A stretch of 13,032 bases of DNA from contig CAMLIT010000124.1 in NCBI GenBank assembly GCA_946480295.1, positions 1-13,032 on the forward strand, given 5' to 3'. Under the pieces are notes generated by a model that saw only the letters and a program-made list of their open reading frames with translations, did not search any database and was not told the DNA's origin. Shown one piece after another: positions 1-4,955 of this stretch. Numbering within the stretch: the first letter of the stretch is position 1; each line of letters opens with the position of its first letter. The position numbers were made by a program, and so were the translations under genes. This DNA comes from an uncultured Gemmatimonadota bacterium. GTDB taxonomy: Bacteria; Gemmatimonadota; Gemmatimonadetes; Gemmatimonadales; Gemmatimonadaceae.

Positions 1-797
1 GCATAATATCGCCGGATCGCCGCGGCCACCCCGTCGAGATCCGGGAACAGCCGCCGCTCGTCGATGCCGACCATGTCGAGCTGGTCGCGCACGAGCGACA
101 CCGCCTCGGCGGGGATGACGAACTTCGTCAGTGCATGGCCGAGGTCGTGGTCGAGCAGGAACTGGTCGAACGACGTCCACTTGTCGGAGCAGAGCGTGAA
201 CGCCGCCGCCTGCGCGACGATGCGGTTGTCGAGCGACGGCGGCTCGAGCAGGCACGCGAACGCCGGCGCGTCTTTCGACCGCGCGAACAGGCGCCAGGGC
301 GTGAAGTGCCCGTCCTTCCCGAAGAGCGCGTCGAGGTCGGTGATCAGGAGCGCCAGCGGCGAGAACCGGAAGGCTTCGTGCACCGCCCGCCAATCGAGTC
401 GCCAGACCGCGCGCGCGTGCTTCTCAATCTTCGACGGCCGCGAGGCGAAGAACGCGGCGACGAGCGGTGAATACGTCCAGTCGAGCAGCCGCGTCGGCGC
501 GCCGTGGTGCTGTGCCGAGATGAGCTGCTCCCAGTCGTTCACCGGCTCCGTGCCGAGGTATGGCCGCGAGTAGCGGATGTAGTTGCGGAGGATGTGCTCC
601 TCGAGATCGGCCTTCGTGTGCGGCGGGTGCGTCCCGCCGAGCCGATCGAGGCTCGTGAGGAGCGGCGACGACGCGATCGAGGAACCGCGATACACTCCGG
701 TATCGCGGTAGCGGCCCGTGTTCGGATCGGGAGCGGCCGGGGTGGCACGCTCCATCAGGTCCGTCAGGCTGTGGATCTCGAATTCGGTGATCTTCAC
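1..797 (-). CDS. FRG-domain protein, 3' end beyond left edge
   Basis: 265 codons are visible and the frame stays open to the window edge. The domain signature is complete in outline: VYRGSS (YRG at residues 36-38) gives the family its name, followed by the conserved core ISAQHHGAPTRLLDW and a following SPLVAAFFA (about residues 93-118), then NRIVAQAAAFTLC and, near the edge, the typical closing segment GIDERRLFPDLDG. The biochemical role of FRG domains is not settled; the domain occurs widely in accessory bacterial proteins. I chose the GTG at 797 because the homologous-looking text starts right after it (VKITEFEIHSLTDL). There is no good ribosome binding site, and an ATG 14 codons further in is the alternative. 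No signal peptide or membrane segment is seen. It is divergent from the small plus-strand genes beginning at 948. Family call is firm, function is not. Confidence 0.85.
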   Translation of the reverse strand, partial: MKITEFEIHSLTDLMERATPAAPDPNTGRYRDTGVYRGSSIASSPLLTSLDRLGGTHPPHTKADLEEHILRNYIRYSRPYLGTEPVNDWEQLISAQHHGAPTRLLDWTYSPLVAAFFASRPSKIEKHARAVWRLDWRAVHEAFRFSPLALLITDLDALFGKDGHFTPWRLFARSKDAPAFACLLEPPSLDNRIVAQAAAFTLCSDKWTSFDQFLLDHDLGHALTKFVIPAEAVSLVRDQLDMVGIDERRLFPDLDGVAAAIRRYY

Positions 798-947
798 GCG
801 GTGCGAAAGGTTCGATGGACGTTGACGCAAGCCGCTCGCCGTCGGGCGTGCACGGCGAGTGGCCGCCGTGCGCGCACGCGGGGTGGTGTCGCGCCCGGCA
901 TGGCACATCTCCTGCCCCCTGCGCGTCGGCACCCGCGAGGATCGATC

Positions 948-1181
948 ATGGCGAGAGAATCGGATCGCAGCCGGCCCGCCGAACAGCAGGGCGACGGACA
1001 GCCGGAGAACCAGCGCGAGCTCAAGGACGGCTCGAGCGGCTCGGCGCGCGCGGAGCCGCCGGAGAGCGGGATGGGCGGCACGTCCGACGCGGGCTCCGCC
1101 GCCGACGCGGCGATGGAGAACGCGCTGTTCGATCGCGGCCTGCCCGACGACCGAACCAGCCAGAAGGGCGGACAGCGCTGA
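948..1181 (+). CDS. Small hydrophilic, probably disordered protein (77 aa)
   Basis: A short gene made almost wholly of Gly, Ser, Ala, Glu, Gln, Arg and Asp, with very few hydrophobic residues apart from a short stretch near the C-terminus (MENALFDRGLPDD), which could be a binding motif. I recognise no family. A GAGG lies about 9 nt before the ATG. Its stop overlaps the next start (TGATG), so translation is probably coupled to the GlsB-like membrane protein downstream. That coupling is the best evidence that it is a real gene and suggests a shared role in a stress response. A second disordered protein of the same length lies at 2184-2417, with no obvious sequence match. Confidence 0.6.
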   Translation: MARESDRSRPAEQQGDGQPENQRELKDGSSGSARAEPPESGMGGTSDAGSAADAAMENALFDRGLPDDRTSQKGGQR

Positions 1182-1438
1182 TGCCCATCCTGACGTGGAT
1201 CATCGTCGGGCTGATCGCCGGCGTCCTCGCGTCGATCGTGATGGGCGGCACGGGCTACGGCCTCGTCGGTGACATCATCATCGGCATCGTCGGCGCGTTC
1301 GTCGGCGGCTGGATCTTCCGCGCGCTCCACACCAGGTCCCCGTTCGCCGGGCTCGCCGGCGTCATCTTCGTCGCGTTCATCGGCGCGGTGGTCCTCCTCT
1401 TCATACTCAGGCTGATCCGCGGCATCACGTACCGATGA
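1181..1438 (+). CDS. GlsB/YeaQ/YmgE family membrane protein (transglycosylase-associated protein)
   Basis: An 85-aa integral membrane protein with three hydrophobic helices rich in Gly: MPILTWIIVGLIAGVLAS at the N-terminus, a Gly/Ile-rich middle helix (GDIIIGIVGAFVGGWIF) and a C-terminal helix (IFVAFIGAVVLLFILRL) ending in a basic tail. Length, the WIIVGLIAG opening and the G-rich central helix are typical of the GlsB/YeaQ/YmgE family. These are small, often stress-induced inner-membrane proteins; the name 'transglycosylase-associated' is historical and no enzymatic function is shown. The start overlaps the upstream stop by one base (TGATG). A 6-bp inverted repeat (1437-1442 with 1451-1456) begins at the stop codon but has no T-tract. 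Confidence 0.9.
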   Translation: MPILTWIIVGLIAGVLASIVMGGTGYGLVGDIIIGIVGAFVGGWIFRALHTRSPFAGLAGVIFVAFIGAVVLLFILRLIRGITYR

Positions 1439-1771
1439 TGCGCCTGCGGCCGCATCCCGCCAGCGGCGCGCGAGCTCACCGAGCTCTGCAATAAGAATCT
1501 CGCCATCGGCACTGGCGAACGCGATCGCTCTCTTTCGCTCCACCTGATCGTAGCATATAGATGTGTTCGCCGCCGTGCCGTTGCCGGCGCGGTGGCGGAC
1601 TCGTCTGACTTCGACGTTCGGCATCACGCCGACACGTTGTCCGAGCGCTCCTCCTTCCCGAGCGCATCGCGTCCAACCACTCAATCAGGCGGCTCGCTGG
1701 TCGGCATACGTGTGTCGCCGCCGAGCGGCCTCGTCAGGACCGGCCCGAGGGTCGGGCCGAAGGATGTAGCG
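1439..1771. other. Gene-free stretch of about 330 bases
   Basis: No convincing gene on either strand. It holds a small hairpin at 1437-1456 overlapping the previous stop, a doubled GAGCTC (1472-1477 and 1481-1486), and a locally AT-richer patch at 1551-1562 (TAGCATATAG) that could be part of a promoter for the 107-aa gene at 1772, though no -35 box is apparent. A strong hairpin at 1741-1759 closes the stretch. A minus-strand reading (about 1440-1560) looks briefly protein-like but continues into the shadow of the GlsB gene. Confidence 0.5.
1741..1759 (+). promoter_or_regulatory. 8-bp hairpin directly abutting a ribosome binding site
   Basis: CGGCCCGA and TCGGGCCG form a perfect 8-bp stem with a GGG loop. 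The next bases (AAGGA, 1760-1764) are the Shine-Dalgarno sequence of the gene starting at 1772. In the mRNA the hairpin would sit immediately 5' of the ribosome binding site, where it could tune translation or protect the 5' end. No sensing function can be deduced. Confidence 0.4.
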
Positions 1772-2095
1772 ATGGACCAGTGGGCGAAATGGATCGCGAT
1801 CGCGGGGCTCACGGCGCAGCTCGGCGAGCTCACCTACCTGCACCGCGTCCGCGAGCTGCACCACGGCTACTACGGCGCGGCCATGATGGCGCTCGGCGCG
1901 CACGTCGCGCCGGGCCACAAGGTGCTCGGGCACTCGTTGGAGATCTCCGGCGGCGTGCTCCTCGGCGACGATCTCTATCAGCACGGCGTCCAGAGCTACG
2001 AGAAGGCGAGCGGCGAGCCGGTCCGCGCTGACTTCACGCCGATTCATCGCATCGGCGCGCACGTCTACGGCATCATCCTGCACTGGGGTCTCTGA
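1772..2095 (+). CDS. Conserved-looking hypothetical protein (107 aa)
   Basis: The start is supported by AAGGA seven bases upstream. The N-terminal half is moderately hydrophobic (WAKWIAIAGLTAQLGELTYL) and rich in His/Tyr/Gly (RELHHGYYGAAMMALGAH), followed by GHKVLGHSLEISGGVLLGDDLYQHG and a C-terminal segment with paired histidines (FTPIHRIGAHVYGIILHWGL). The eight or so histidines and the Gly-rich amphipathic helices suggest a small membrane-associated or metal/heme-binding protein, but I recognise no family. Composition and codon use match neighbouring real genes. It sits alone between two hairpins (1741-1759 and 2108-2142) and may be monocistronic. Confidence 0.7.
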   Translation: MDQWAKWIAIAGLTAQLGELTYLHRVRELHHGYYGAAMMALGAHVAPGHKVLGHSLEISGGVLLGDDLYQHGVQSYEKASGEPVRADFTPIHRIGAHVYGIILHWGL

Positions 2096-2107
2096 GCGCA
2101 CGCCGAC

Positions 2108-2142
2108 ACGTGCCATGTGCGGCATGGCCGCGCATGGCACGT
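2108..2142 (+). other. 16-bp stem-loop after the 107-aa gene
   Basis: ACGTGCCATG (2108-2117) pairs perfectly with CATGGCACGT (2133-2142). Inside, T2118 and G2132 form a U-G wobble in plus-strand RNA, and GCGGC pairs with GCCGC around an ATG triloop. The stem is therefore 16 continuous pairs with a 3-nt loop. It starts 13 bases after the stop of the 107-aa gene and ends 42 bases before the next start. No T-tract follows, so it is either a U-less terminator, a transcript-end stabiliser or a processing site. The wobble pair would be an A-C mismatch on the opposite strand, which favours a plus-strand RNA role. Confidence 0.6.
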
Positions 2143-2183
2143 CGCCTGCGACCGCGGTACGCCAGTCGTACCGGGAGGAGACC

Positions 2184-2417
2184 GTGGCCACGCCGAAGGA
2201 GCAGCACGACGTCCGCACCGACGCCATCACGACCGGCACGGACCAGCCGACCTCCAGCCTGCCCGCCGGCAGCGCGCATGCATCGGGCACCTTCCGCGAG
2301 CCCGTGGTCCGCGGCGAGACGCCGCGCGAGGAGCGAAGCGCCGGCCAGGGACCGCGCGACGCGAAGGCGGCATCCACTCCCGCCGATCCGTCCGTGTCGT
2401 CGAGCGACGAGCCGTAG
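2184..2417 (+). CDS. Small hydrophilic, probably disordered protein (77 aa)
   Basis: The GTG start is preceded by an excellent ribosome binding site (GGGAGGAG, spacing about 5), the best in this part of the window; an in-frame ATG at 2115 would start inside the 2108-2142 hairpin and is less likely. The protein is rich in Thr, Ser, Pro, Arg, Glu and Ala with almost no hydrophobic residues (start MATPKEQHDVRTDAITTG, end PADPSVSSSDEP), so it is predicted to be intrinsically disordered. No family recognised. It matches the 948-1181 product in length and character but not in sequence. A role as a stress or desiccation hydrophilin is conceivable but is only inference. Confidence 0.6.
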   Translation: MATPKEQHDVRTDAITTGTDQPTSSLPAGSAHASGTFREPVVRGETPREERSAGQGPRDAKAASTPADPSVSSSDEP

Positions 2418-2433
2418 CGCCGAATGCCGCAGC

Positions 2434-2526
2434 GTGTTCACCGGGCGCGTCCCCGGCGTGCCGTCGCGCCGCGACGTGCCCTTCACCGTCGACGAGGCGG
2501 CGGTCGTCGAGTTCCACGCGCGCTGA
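2434..2526 (+). CDS. Possible 30-aa micro-ORF
   Basis: A GTG-initiated frame of 31 codons encodes VFTGRVPGVPSRRDVPF then TVDEAAVVEFHAR. The second half reads like genuine protein (an amphipathic helix after a Pro), unlike the Arg/Pro-rich shadow frames around it. No ribosome binding site is evident. It lies between the stop of the 77-aa gene and the convergent CBS gene (17 bases to its stop). It could be a true small protein, the tail of a decayed gene, or chance. Confidence 0.3.
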   Translation: MFTGRVPGVPSRRDVPFTVDEAAVVEFHAR

Positions 2527-2542
2527 GCGTCTCCGCCCGACG

Positions 2543-2977
2543 TCACCGCACGTCGAACACGTAGCCGTTCAGGTACTCGATCGTCGCCTGCTGGTCCGCG
2601 ACCTGATACGCCATCAGGTCGCCCGCGGTGACGATCCCGCAAACACCGGTCGCGTCGATGACGGGGAGGTGCCGGACGCGCTGCGTGGTCATCACCGCCG
2701 AGCACTCCTCGAGCGACGTCTCGCGCGTGCAGCTGATGACCGAGGTCGTCATCACCTCGCCCAACGGCGTCGACGCGGGATCGCGCTGTTCCGCGACGAC
2801 GCGGCGCAGGACGTCGCGCTCCGTGAAGACGCCGACGAGATGCGGCCCATCCGTGACGAGCACCCCGCCGATGCCGCGCTCGTTCATGAGCCGCGCGGCC
2901 TCGAGCACCGTGCCGGTGGTCGGCATCGTGATCACGGCCGTTCCCTTCCGCGCGAGAATCTCATCGACGGTCGGCAT
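2543..2977 (-). CDS. CBS-domain pair protein
   Basis: A 144-aa protein consisting almost only of two CBS motifs, which together form a Bateman module binding adenosyl ligands such as AMP, ATP or SAM. CBS1 (about residues 12-65) shows MNERGIGGVLVTDG and VGVFTERDVLRRVV; CBS2 (about 75-130) shows VRHLPVIDATG and CGIVTAGDLM. A 14-residue tail (EYLNGYVFDVR end) follows. Stand-alone CBS pairs of this size are common energy- or redox-sensing regulators, but the partner is not identifiable from this window. The ATG at 2977 has AGGAGG just upstream; an in-frame longer reading to 3052 lacks such support. A -10-like TACTAT lies at 3020-3025. Confidence 0.92.
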   Translation of the reverse strand: MPTVDEILARKGTAVITMPTTGTVLEAARLMNERGIGGVLVTDGPHLVGVFTERDVLRRVVAEQRDPASTPLGEVMTTSVISCTRETSLEECSAVMTTQRVRHLPVIDATGVCGIVTAGDLMAYQVADQQATIEYLNGYVFDVR

Positions 2978-3019
2978 GCATCCTCCTGGCTGGGCTCCAT
3001 CACGACGTGCGCCGACTCG

Positions 3020-3025
3020 ATAGTA
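3020..3025 (-). promoter_or_regulatory. Candidate -10 element for the CBS gene
   Basis: On the minus strand this reads TACTAT, close to TATAAT, 42 bases before the start codon. The matching -35 position (CTGGCG with an 18-bp spacer) is poor. It stands out in a region of high GC, but is unproven. Confidence 0.35.
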
Positions 3026-3079
3026 GGAGCCGATGCCGATCGCCGCCAGCACGAGGTGGCGTGCTCCGTCGCGCGCCGA

Positions 3080-3289
3080 TCAGCGGTTGACGTCGGGCTC
3101 GAGGGGCGGCCGGCGGCGCGCGGAGCGGATGTTCATGTAGCCGCGCACGAAGAACACCAGGGCGAACGCCAGGTCCAGCCAGACATAGCCGGTGATGGGG
3201 CGGTGCGGTGGCCACAGCAGGTGGAGCACGACCACGGCGCCGAGCAGAGCCATGACGACGCCGAGAACGAAGACGAGTTTCGAGCGCAC
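3080..3289 (-). CDS. Small two-helix membrane protein (69 aa)
   Basis: Two transmembrane helices are clear: KLVFVLGVVMALLGAVVVLH near the N-terminus and VWLDLAFALVFFVRGY, separated by a short Pro-rich loop (LWPPHRPITG) and followed by a basic, soluble tail (RSARRRPPLEPDVNR). The N-terminal Arg/Lys and the basic tail put both ends in the cytoplasm by the positive-inside rule. I chose the GTG at 3289 (VRSKLVF); there is no ribosome binding site, but TACACT lies 14 bases upstream, compatible with an almost leaderless mRNA. No family recognised. It lies about 100 bases upstream of the CBS gene in the same direction and may be read together with it. Confidence 0.65.
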   Translation of the reverse strand: MRSKLVFVLGVVMALLGAVVVLHLLWPPHRPITGYVWLDLAFALVFFVRGYMNIRSARRRPPLEPDVNR

Positions 3290-3303
3290 GTGTGGGGGTG
3301 GTG

Positions 3304-3309
3304 AGTGTA
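3304..3309 (-). promoter_or_regulatory. Candidate -10 element giving a near-leaderless mRNA
   Basis: The minus strand reads TACACT. Transcription would begin about 8 bases before the GTG at 3289, which would explain why that gene has no Shine-Dalgarno sequence. No clear -35. Confidence 0.3.
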
Positions 3310-3394
3310 GCAGCGAAGATGACGGGGTCGGCGAGCATCGTCCAGCGGGCACGTCGAGGACACGCCGTGGCAAGCGCCTTGCACTGATCATCCA

Positions 3395-3672
3395 CACGTC
3401 CGGCGCGATCCTTCGCCGGGCGTGATCCCGACCCGCGGGACGCCGCGCGGAAGGGTGCTCACCGCGCGTTCGGCGACGGTGAGACGATCGCGAGGTCGCT
3501 GGACGCGATCGCGCCGCGGATGCACTCCGCGGCACCGGTTCCGAGGATCGTCGGACCGTGAAGGGAAGTCGATTCACCACGCACGTGTGGACCCGAACTA
3601 CGAATCGAATCCCGCCAGCGGAATCAGCCCTCCGGGCGCGGCGTGCCGCCGCCCGCGAGGGCTTTTTCTTTT
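3395..3672 (+). ncRNA. Candidate structured RNA with its own terminator
   Basis: No gene fits this stretch, yet it contains a close chain of inverted repeats. These are 3395-3405 with 3414-3424 (11 pairs, one U-G wobble valid only on the plus strand); 3426-3430 with 3436-3440; CTCACCG 3458-3464 with CGGTGAG 3477-3483; CGATCGCG 3485-3492 with 3504-3511; GCCGCGGA 3513-3520 with 3526-3533; and 3536-3544 with 3551-3558 (8 pairs, one bulge). The chain ends with an intrinsic terminator on the plus strand at 3626-3672. A terminator needs a transcript, and the nearest plus-strand gene ends over 1 kb upstream, so an independent RNA is the simplest reading. I could not match it to tmRNA, RNase P RNA, SRP RNA or a tRNA. 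The 5' end and promoter are unknown. High GC makes chance hairpins frequent, so this remains a hypothesis. Confidence 0.4.
3626..3672 (+). terminator. Rho-independent terminator
   Basis: AGCCCTC (3626-3632) pairs with GAGGGCT (3657-3663) around a GC-rich inner stem (CGGGCG-type pairing with one bulge), directly followed by TTTTTCTTTT (3663-3672). This is the only classical T-tract terminator I see in the window and it acts on plus-strand transcripts. It lies just beyond the 3' end of the convergent lipoprotein gene (3695-4081), for which the orientation is wrong. Confidence 0.8.
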
Positions 3673-3694
3673 CCTCACCACGGCGCGCGGCGGG

Positions 3695-4081
3695 TCACGG
3701 GCCGGCGCGGTACCGCTGGACGACCCAGCGCCCGATCGGCCGGCCGATCTTGCGGTTGGCCGGCGTGTCGTCGTAGTAGACGAACGTCACGTCCACGTAG
3801 CGATCGCCCGGCCGGTGGAGCAGTGAGAGCAGCTGCATGCCGGCGACCTGCTGCTCGTGCACGGCGACGGGCTGCCCGTAGCGCCCGAGCGTCGCGCAGA
3901 TCGGCGTGCCGGGGGCGACCGGCGCGAGACGATGGCGCGTCCAGTTCGACTGCACCCTCTGCTCGCTGCACCCGTACTGCTTCGCGAGCTCGTTGAGCGC
4001 GGGCGGCCGGTCGCGATGGCGGAACATCGCGCAGGCGGAGAGCGCCAGCGCGAGGGGCACGGCGACGAGTCGCGATCTCAT
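3695..4081 (-). CDS. Small lipoprotein of unknown function (128 aa)
   Basis: Start ATG at 4081 is set by GGAGG four bases upstream. A classical lipoprotein signal follows: basic MRSR, hydrophobic core LVAVPLALAL, lipobox LSAC with Cys17 as the acylated residue, so the mature protein should be membrane-anchored. The mature part contains a KQYGCSEQRVQSNW segment, then GTPICATLGRYGQPVAVHEQ, and YVDVTFVYYDDTPANRKIG near the end. The segment with CATLGRYGQP resembles the short beta-rich modules seen in outer-membrane assembly-type small lipoproteins, but I cannot name a family. The upstream leader contains two tandem hairpins (4112-4159). Confidence 0.8.
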   Translation of the reverse strand: MRSRLVAVPLALALSACAMFRHRDRPPALNELAKQYGCSEQRVQSNWTRHRLAPVAPGTPICATLGRYGQPVAVHEQQVAGMQLLSLLHRPGDRYVDVTFVYYDDTPANRKIGRPIGRWVVQRYRAGP

Positions 4082-4111
4082 CTTTCCTCCAGCGAGAGTT
4101 CGGCAGGCGTT

Positions 4112-4159
4112 CACGGCACGTCGTGCACGTGCCGTGGTGGACTCTGCGCTGGAAGAGTC
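4112..4159. repeat. Two tandem inverted repeats upstream of the lipoprotein gene
   Basis: First: CACGGCACGT (4112-4121) with ACGTGCCGTG (4127-4136), a perfect 10-bp stem with a 5-nt loop. Second, three bases on: GACTCT (4140-4145) with AGAGTC (4154-4159), loop of 8. They lie 31 to 78 bases before the lipoprotein ATG, so they may be an operator pair or a structured mRNA leader. The first arm shares GGCACGT/ACGTGCC with the hairpin at 2108-2142. Confidence 0.5.
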
Positions 4160-4200
4160 ACGCCGCGACTTGGTGACTTCGATCACGCGCCGATTCTCTC

Positions 4201-4230
4201 GGCGCGCGCGTCAGGCGATCGCCGCGCGCC
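4201..4230. other. GC-rich hairpin after the DUF6941-like gene
   Basis: GGCGCGCG (4201-4208) pairs with CGCGCGCC (4223-4230); the loop region holds the palindrome GGCGATCGCC. It lies just past the last gene of the minus-strand 6578-4237 run and could end that transcript, but no T-tract follows in that direction. Confidence 0.35.
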
Positions 4231-4236
4231 GCGCTG

Positions 4237-4641
4237 TCAGGCGAGTGCGGCGATGCGGATCGCCATCTGCACCGCGGCGCCAGCATCCCCGTCCACGTGG
4301 AGCACGAAGGTGTAGCGGCCCGGCGCCGGGATCTGGAACAGGTCGAACTGGAGCGGCAGGTCCACGGCGAGCGATTCGATCCCCGGCGGCGGCGGCGGGA
4401 GGGTGATGTCGCCCGCGGGGCGACCGATCTCCTTGCCCGCCGGATCGGTGATCGCCACCTCGACGTGGTGATCGCGCCCGGCCTCCTCCGCCGTGAAGAG
4501 CATCCGCGCGGCGAAGGCAAGGCGCGGGATCGTGAAGGGCACCGCGGGGACCTGCAGGTCGTTGAACACCCCGATCAGCGACGGCCGGGCGTCCTGGCCC
4601 ATGACCACCTGATCGCAGAGGGCGACGTACTGGATGTGCAT
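4237..4641 (-). CDS. DUF6941-like protein, coupled to the ferritin gene
   Basis: A 134-aa soluble protein opening MHIQYVALCDQVVMGQ and continuing with a SLIGVFNDLQVPAVPF segment. The pattern 'xxxQYxxLCD...LIGVF' followed by alternating beta strands (HHVEVAITDPAGKEIG, GRYTFVLHVDGD) resembles the family annotated as DUF6941, whose function is unknown; a beta-sandwich fold is likely. The ATG overlaps the TGA of the upstream ferritin-like gene (TGATG), so the two are probably translated together in similar amounts. No signal peptide, no Cys-rich or His-rich motif. It is not an encapsulin: too short and without the HK97-type pattern. The family call is from memory of its N-terminal signature. Confidence 0.7.
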   Translation of the reverse strand: MHIQYVALCDQVVMGQDARPSLIGVFNDLQVPAVPFTIPRLAFAARMLFTAEEAGRDHHVEVAITDPAGKEIGRPAGDITLPPPPPGIESLAVDLPLQFDLFQIPAPGRYTFVLHVDGDAGAAVQMAIRIAALA

Positions 4642-4955
4642 CAGTCGGCTTTCTCCTCGGCTTCCTCGCCGTGTTCGACGATGGGACCGCTGCGGAACAG
4701 GATGCCCTGCAGGATCTCCTTCCACGTCGGCGAGCGCCGGAGGAGGAACTCGAGATCCATCCCGAAGTGCTTGTACTCCTCCTTCTGCGCGTTGCGCATG
4801 ATCGCGCGCGCGTCGCGATCCTTCTCCACCGCGAGGCGCTGCTCGTACCAGCCGATCGCCTCGGCTTCCTCGATGAGCGACGTGATCATCCGGGCGAAGG
4901 TGCGGGTGCGCTCCGGCAGCTCGGAGGGTGGTTCGTGATACTGGTCAGTGGCCAT
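4641..4955 (-). CDS. EncFtn-like ferritin (encapsulated-ferritin family) ferroxidase
   Basis: A 104-aa all-helical protein. Compared by eye with the well-studied Rhodospirillum rubrum EncFtn it shares HEPP near the N-terminus, the helix LIEEAEAIGWYEQR and the helix KEEYKHFGMDLEFLLRR. The ferroxidase ligands of that family (Glu32, Glu62, His65) correspond to Glu30, Glu60 and His63 here, with Trp36-Tyr37 also kept. Family members form a decameric ring that oxidises Fe(II) at subunit interfaces and normally works inside an encapsulin shell. Here no encapsulin gene follows, and the C-terminus (GPIVEHGEEAEEKAD) is acidic and lacks the usual encapsulin-targeting peptide. The gene overlaps the preceding membrane-protein gene by 11 bases and the following DUF6941-like gene by one base. 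No clear ribosome binding site, consistent with translational coupling. Confidence 0.8.
   Translation of the reverse strand: MATDQYHEPPSELPERTRTFARMITSLIEEAEAIGWYEQRLAVEKDRDARAIMRNAQKEEYKHFGMDLEFLLRRSPTWKEILQGILFRSGPIVEHGEEAEEKAD

Noticed and set aside
1440..1570. Minus-strand gene with a protein-like stretch (GEILIAELGELARRW)
   Set aside because: The frame continues through the opposite strand of the GlsB and 77-aa genes with no credible start, stop or ribosome binding site.
2117..3304. Long plus-strand open frame of nearly 400 codons
   Set aside because: Arg/His/Pro-rich shadow of the CBS gene on the other strand; GC-rich DNA keeps such frames open.
3540..3625. tRNA or tmRNA 3' end (text CGAATCCCGCC near a TGGACCCG)
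   Set aside because: It resembles a T-arm end, but the 5' half of the stem does not pair, no acceptor partner or CCA end follows, and no cloverleaf or tmRNA 5' end could be found upstream.
4237..4641. Encapsulin shell gene beside the ferritin
   Set aside because: At 134 aa it is about half the length of an encapsulin and shows no HK97-like pattern; its N-terminus fits DUF6941.
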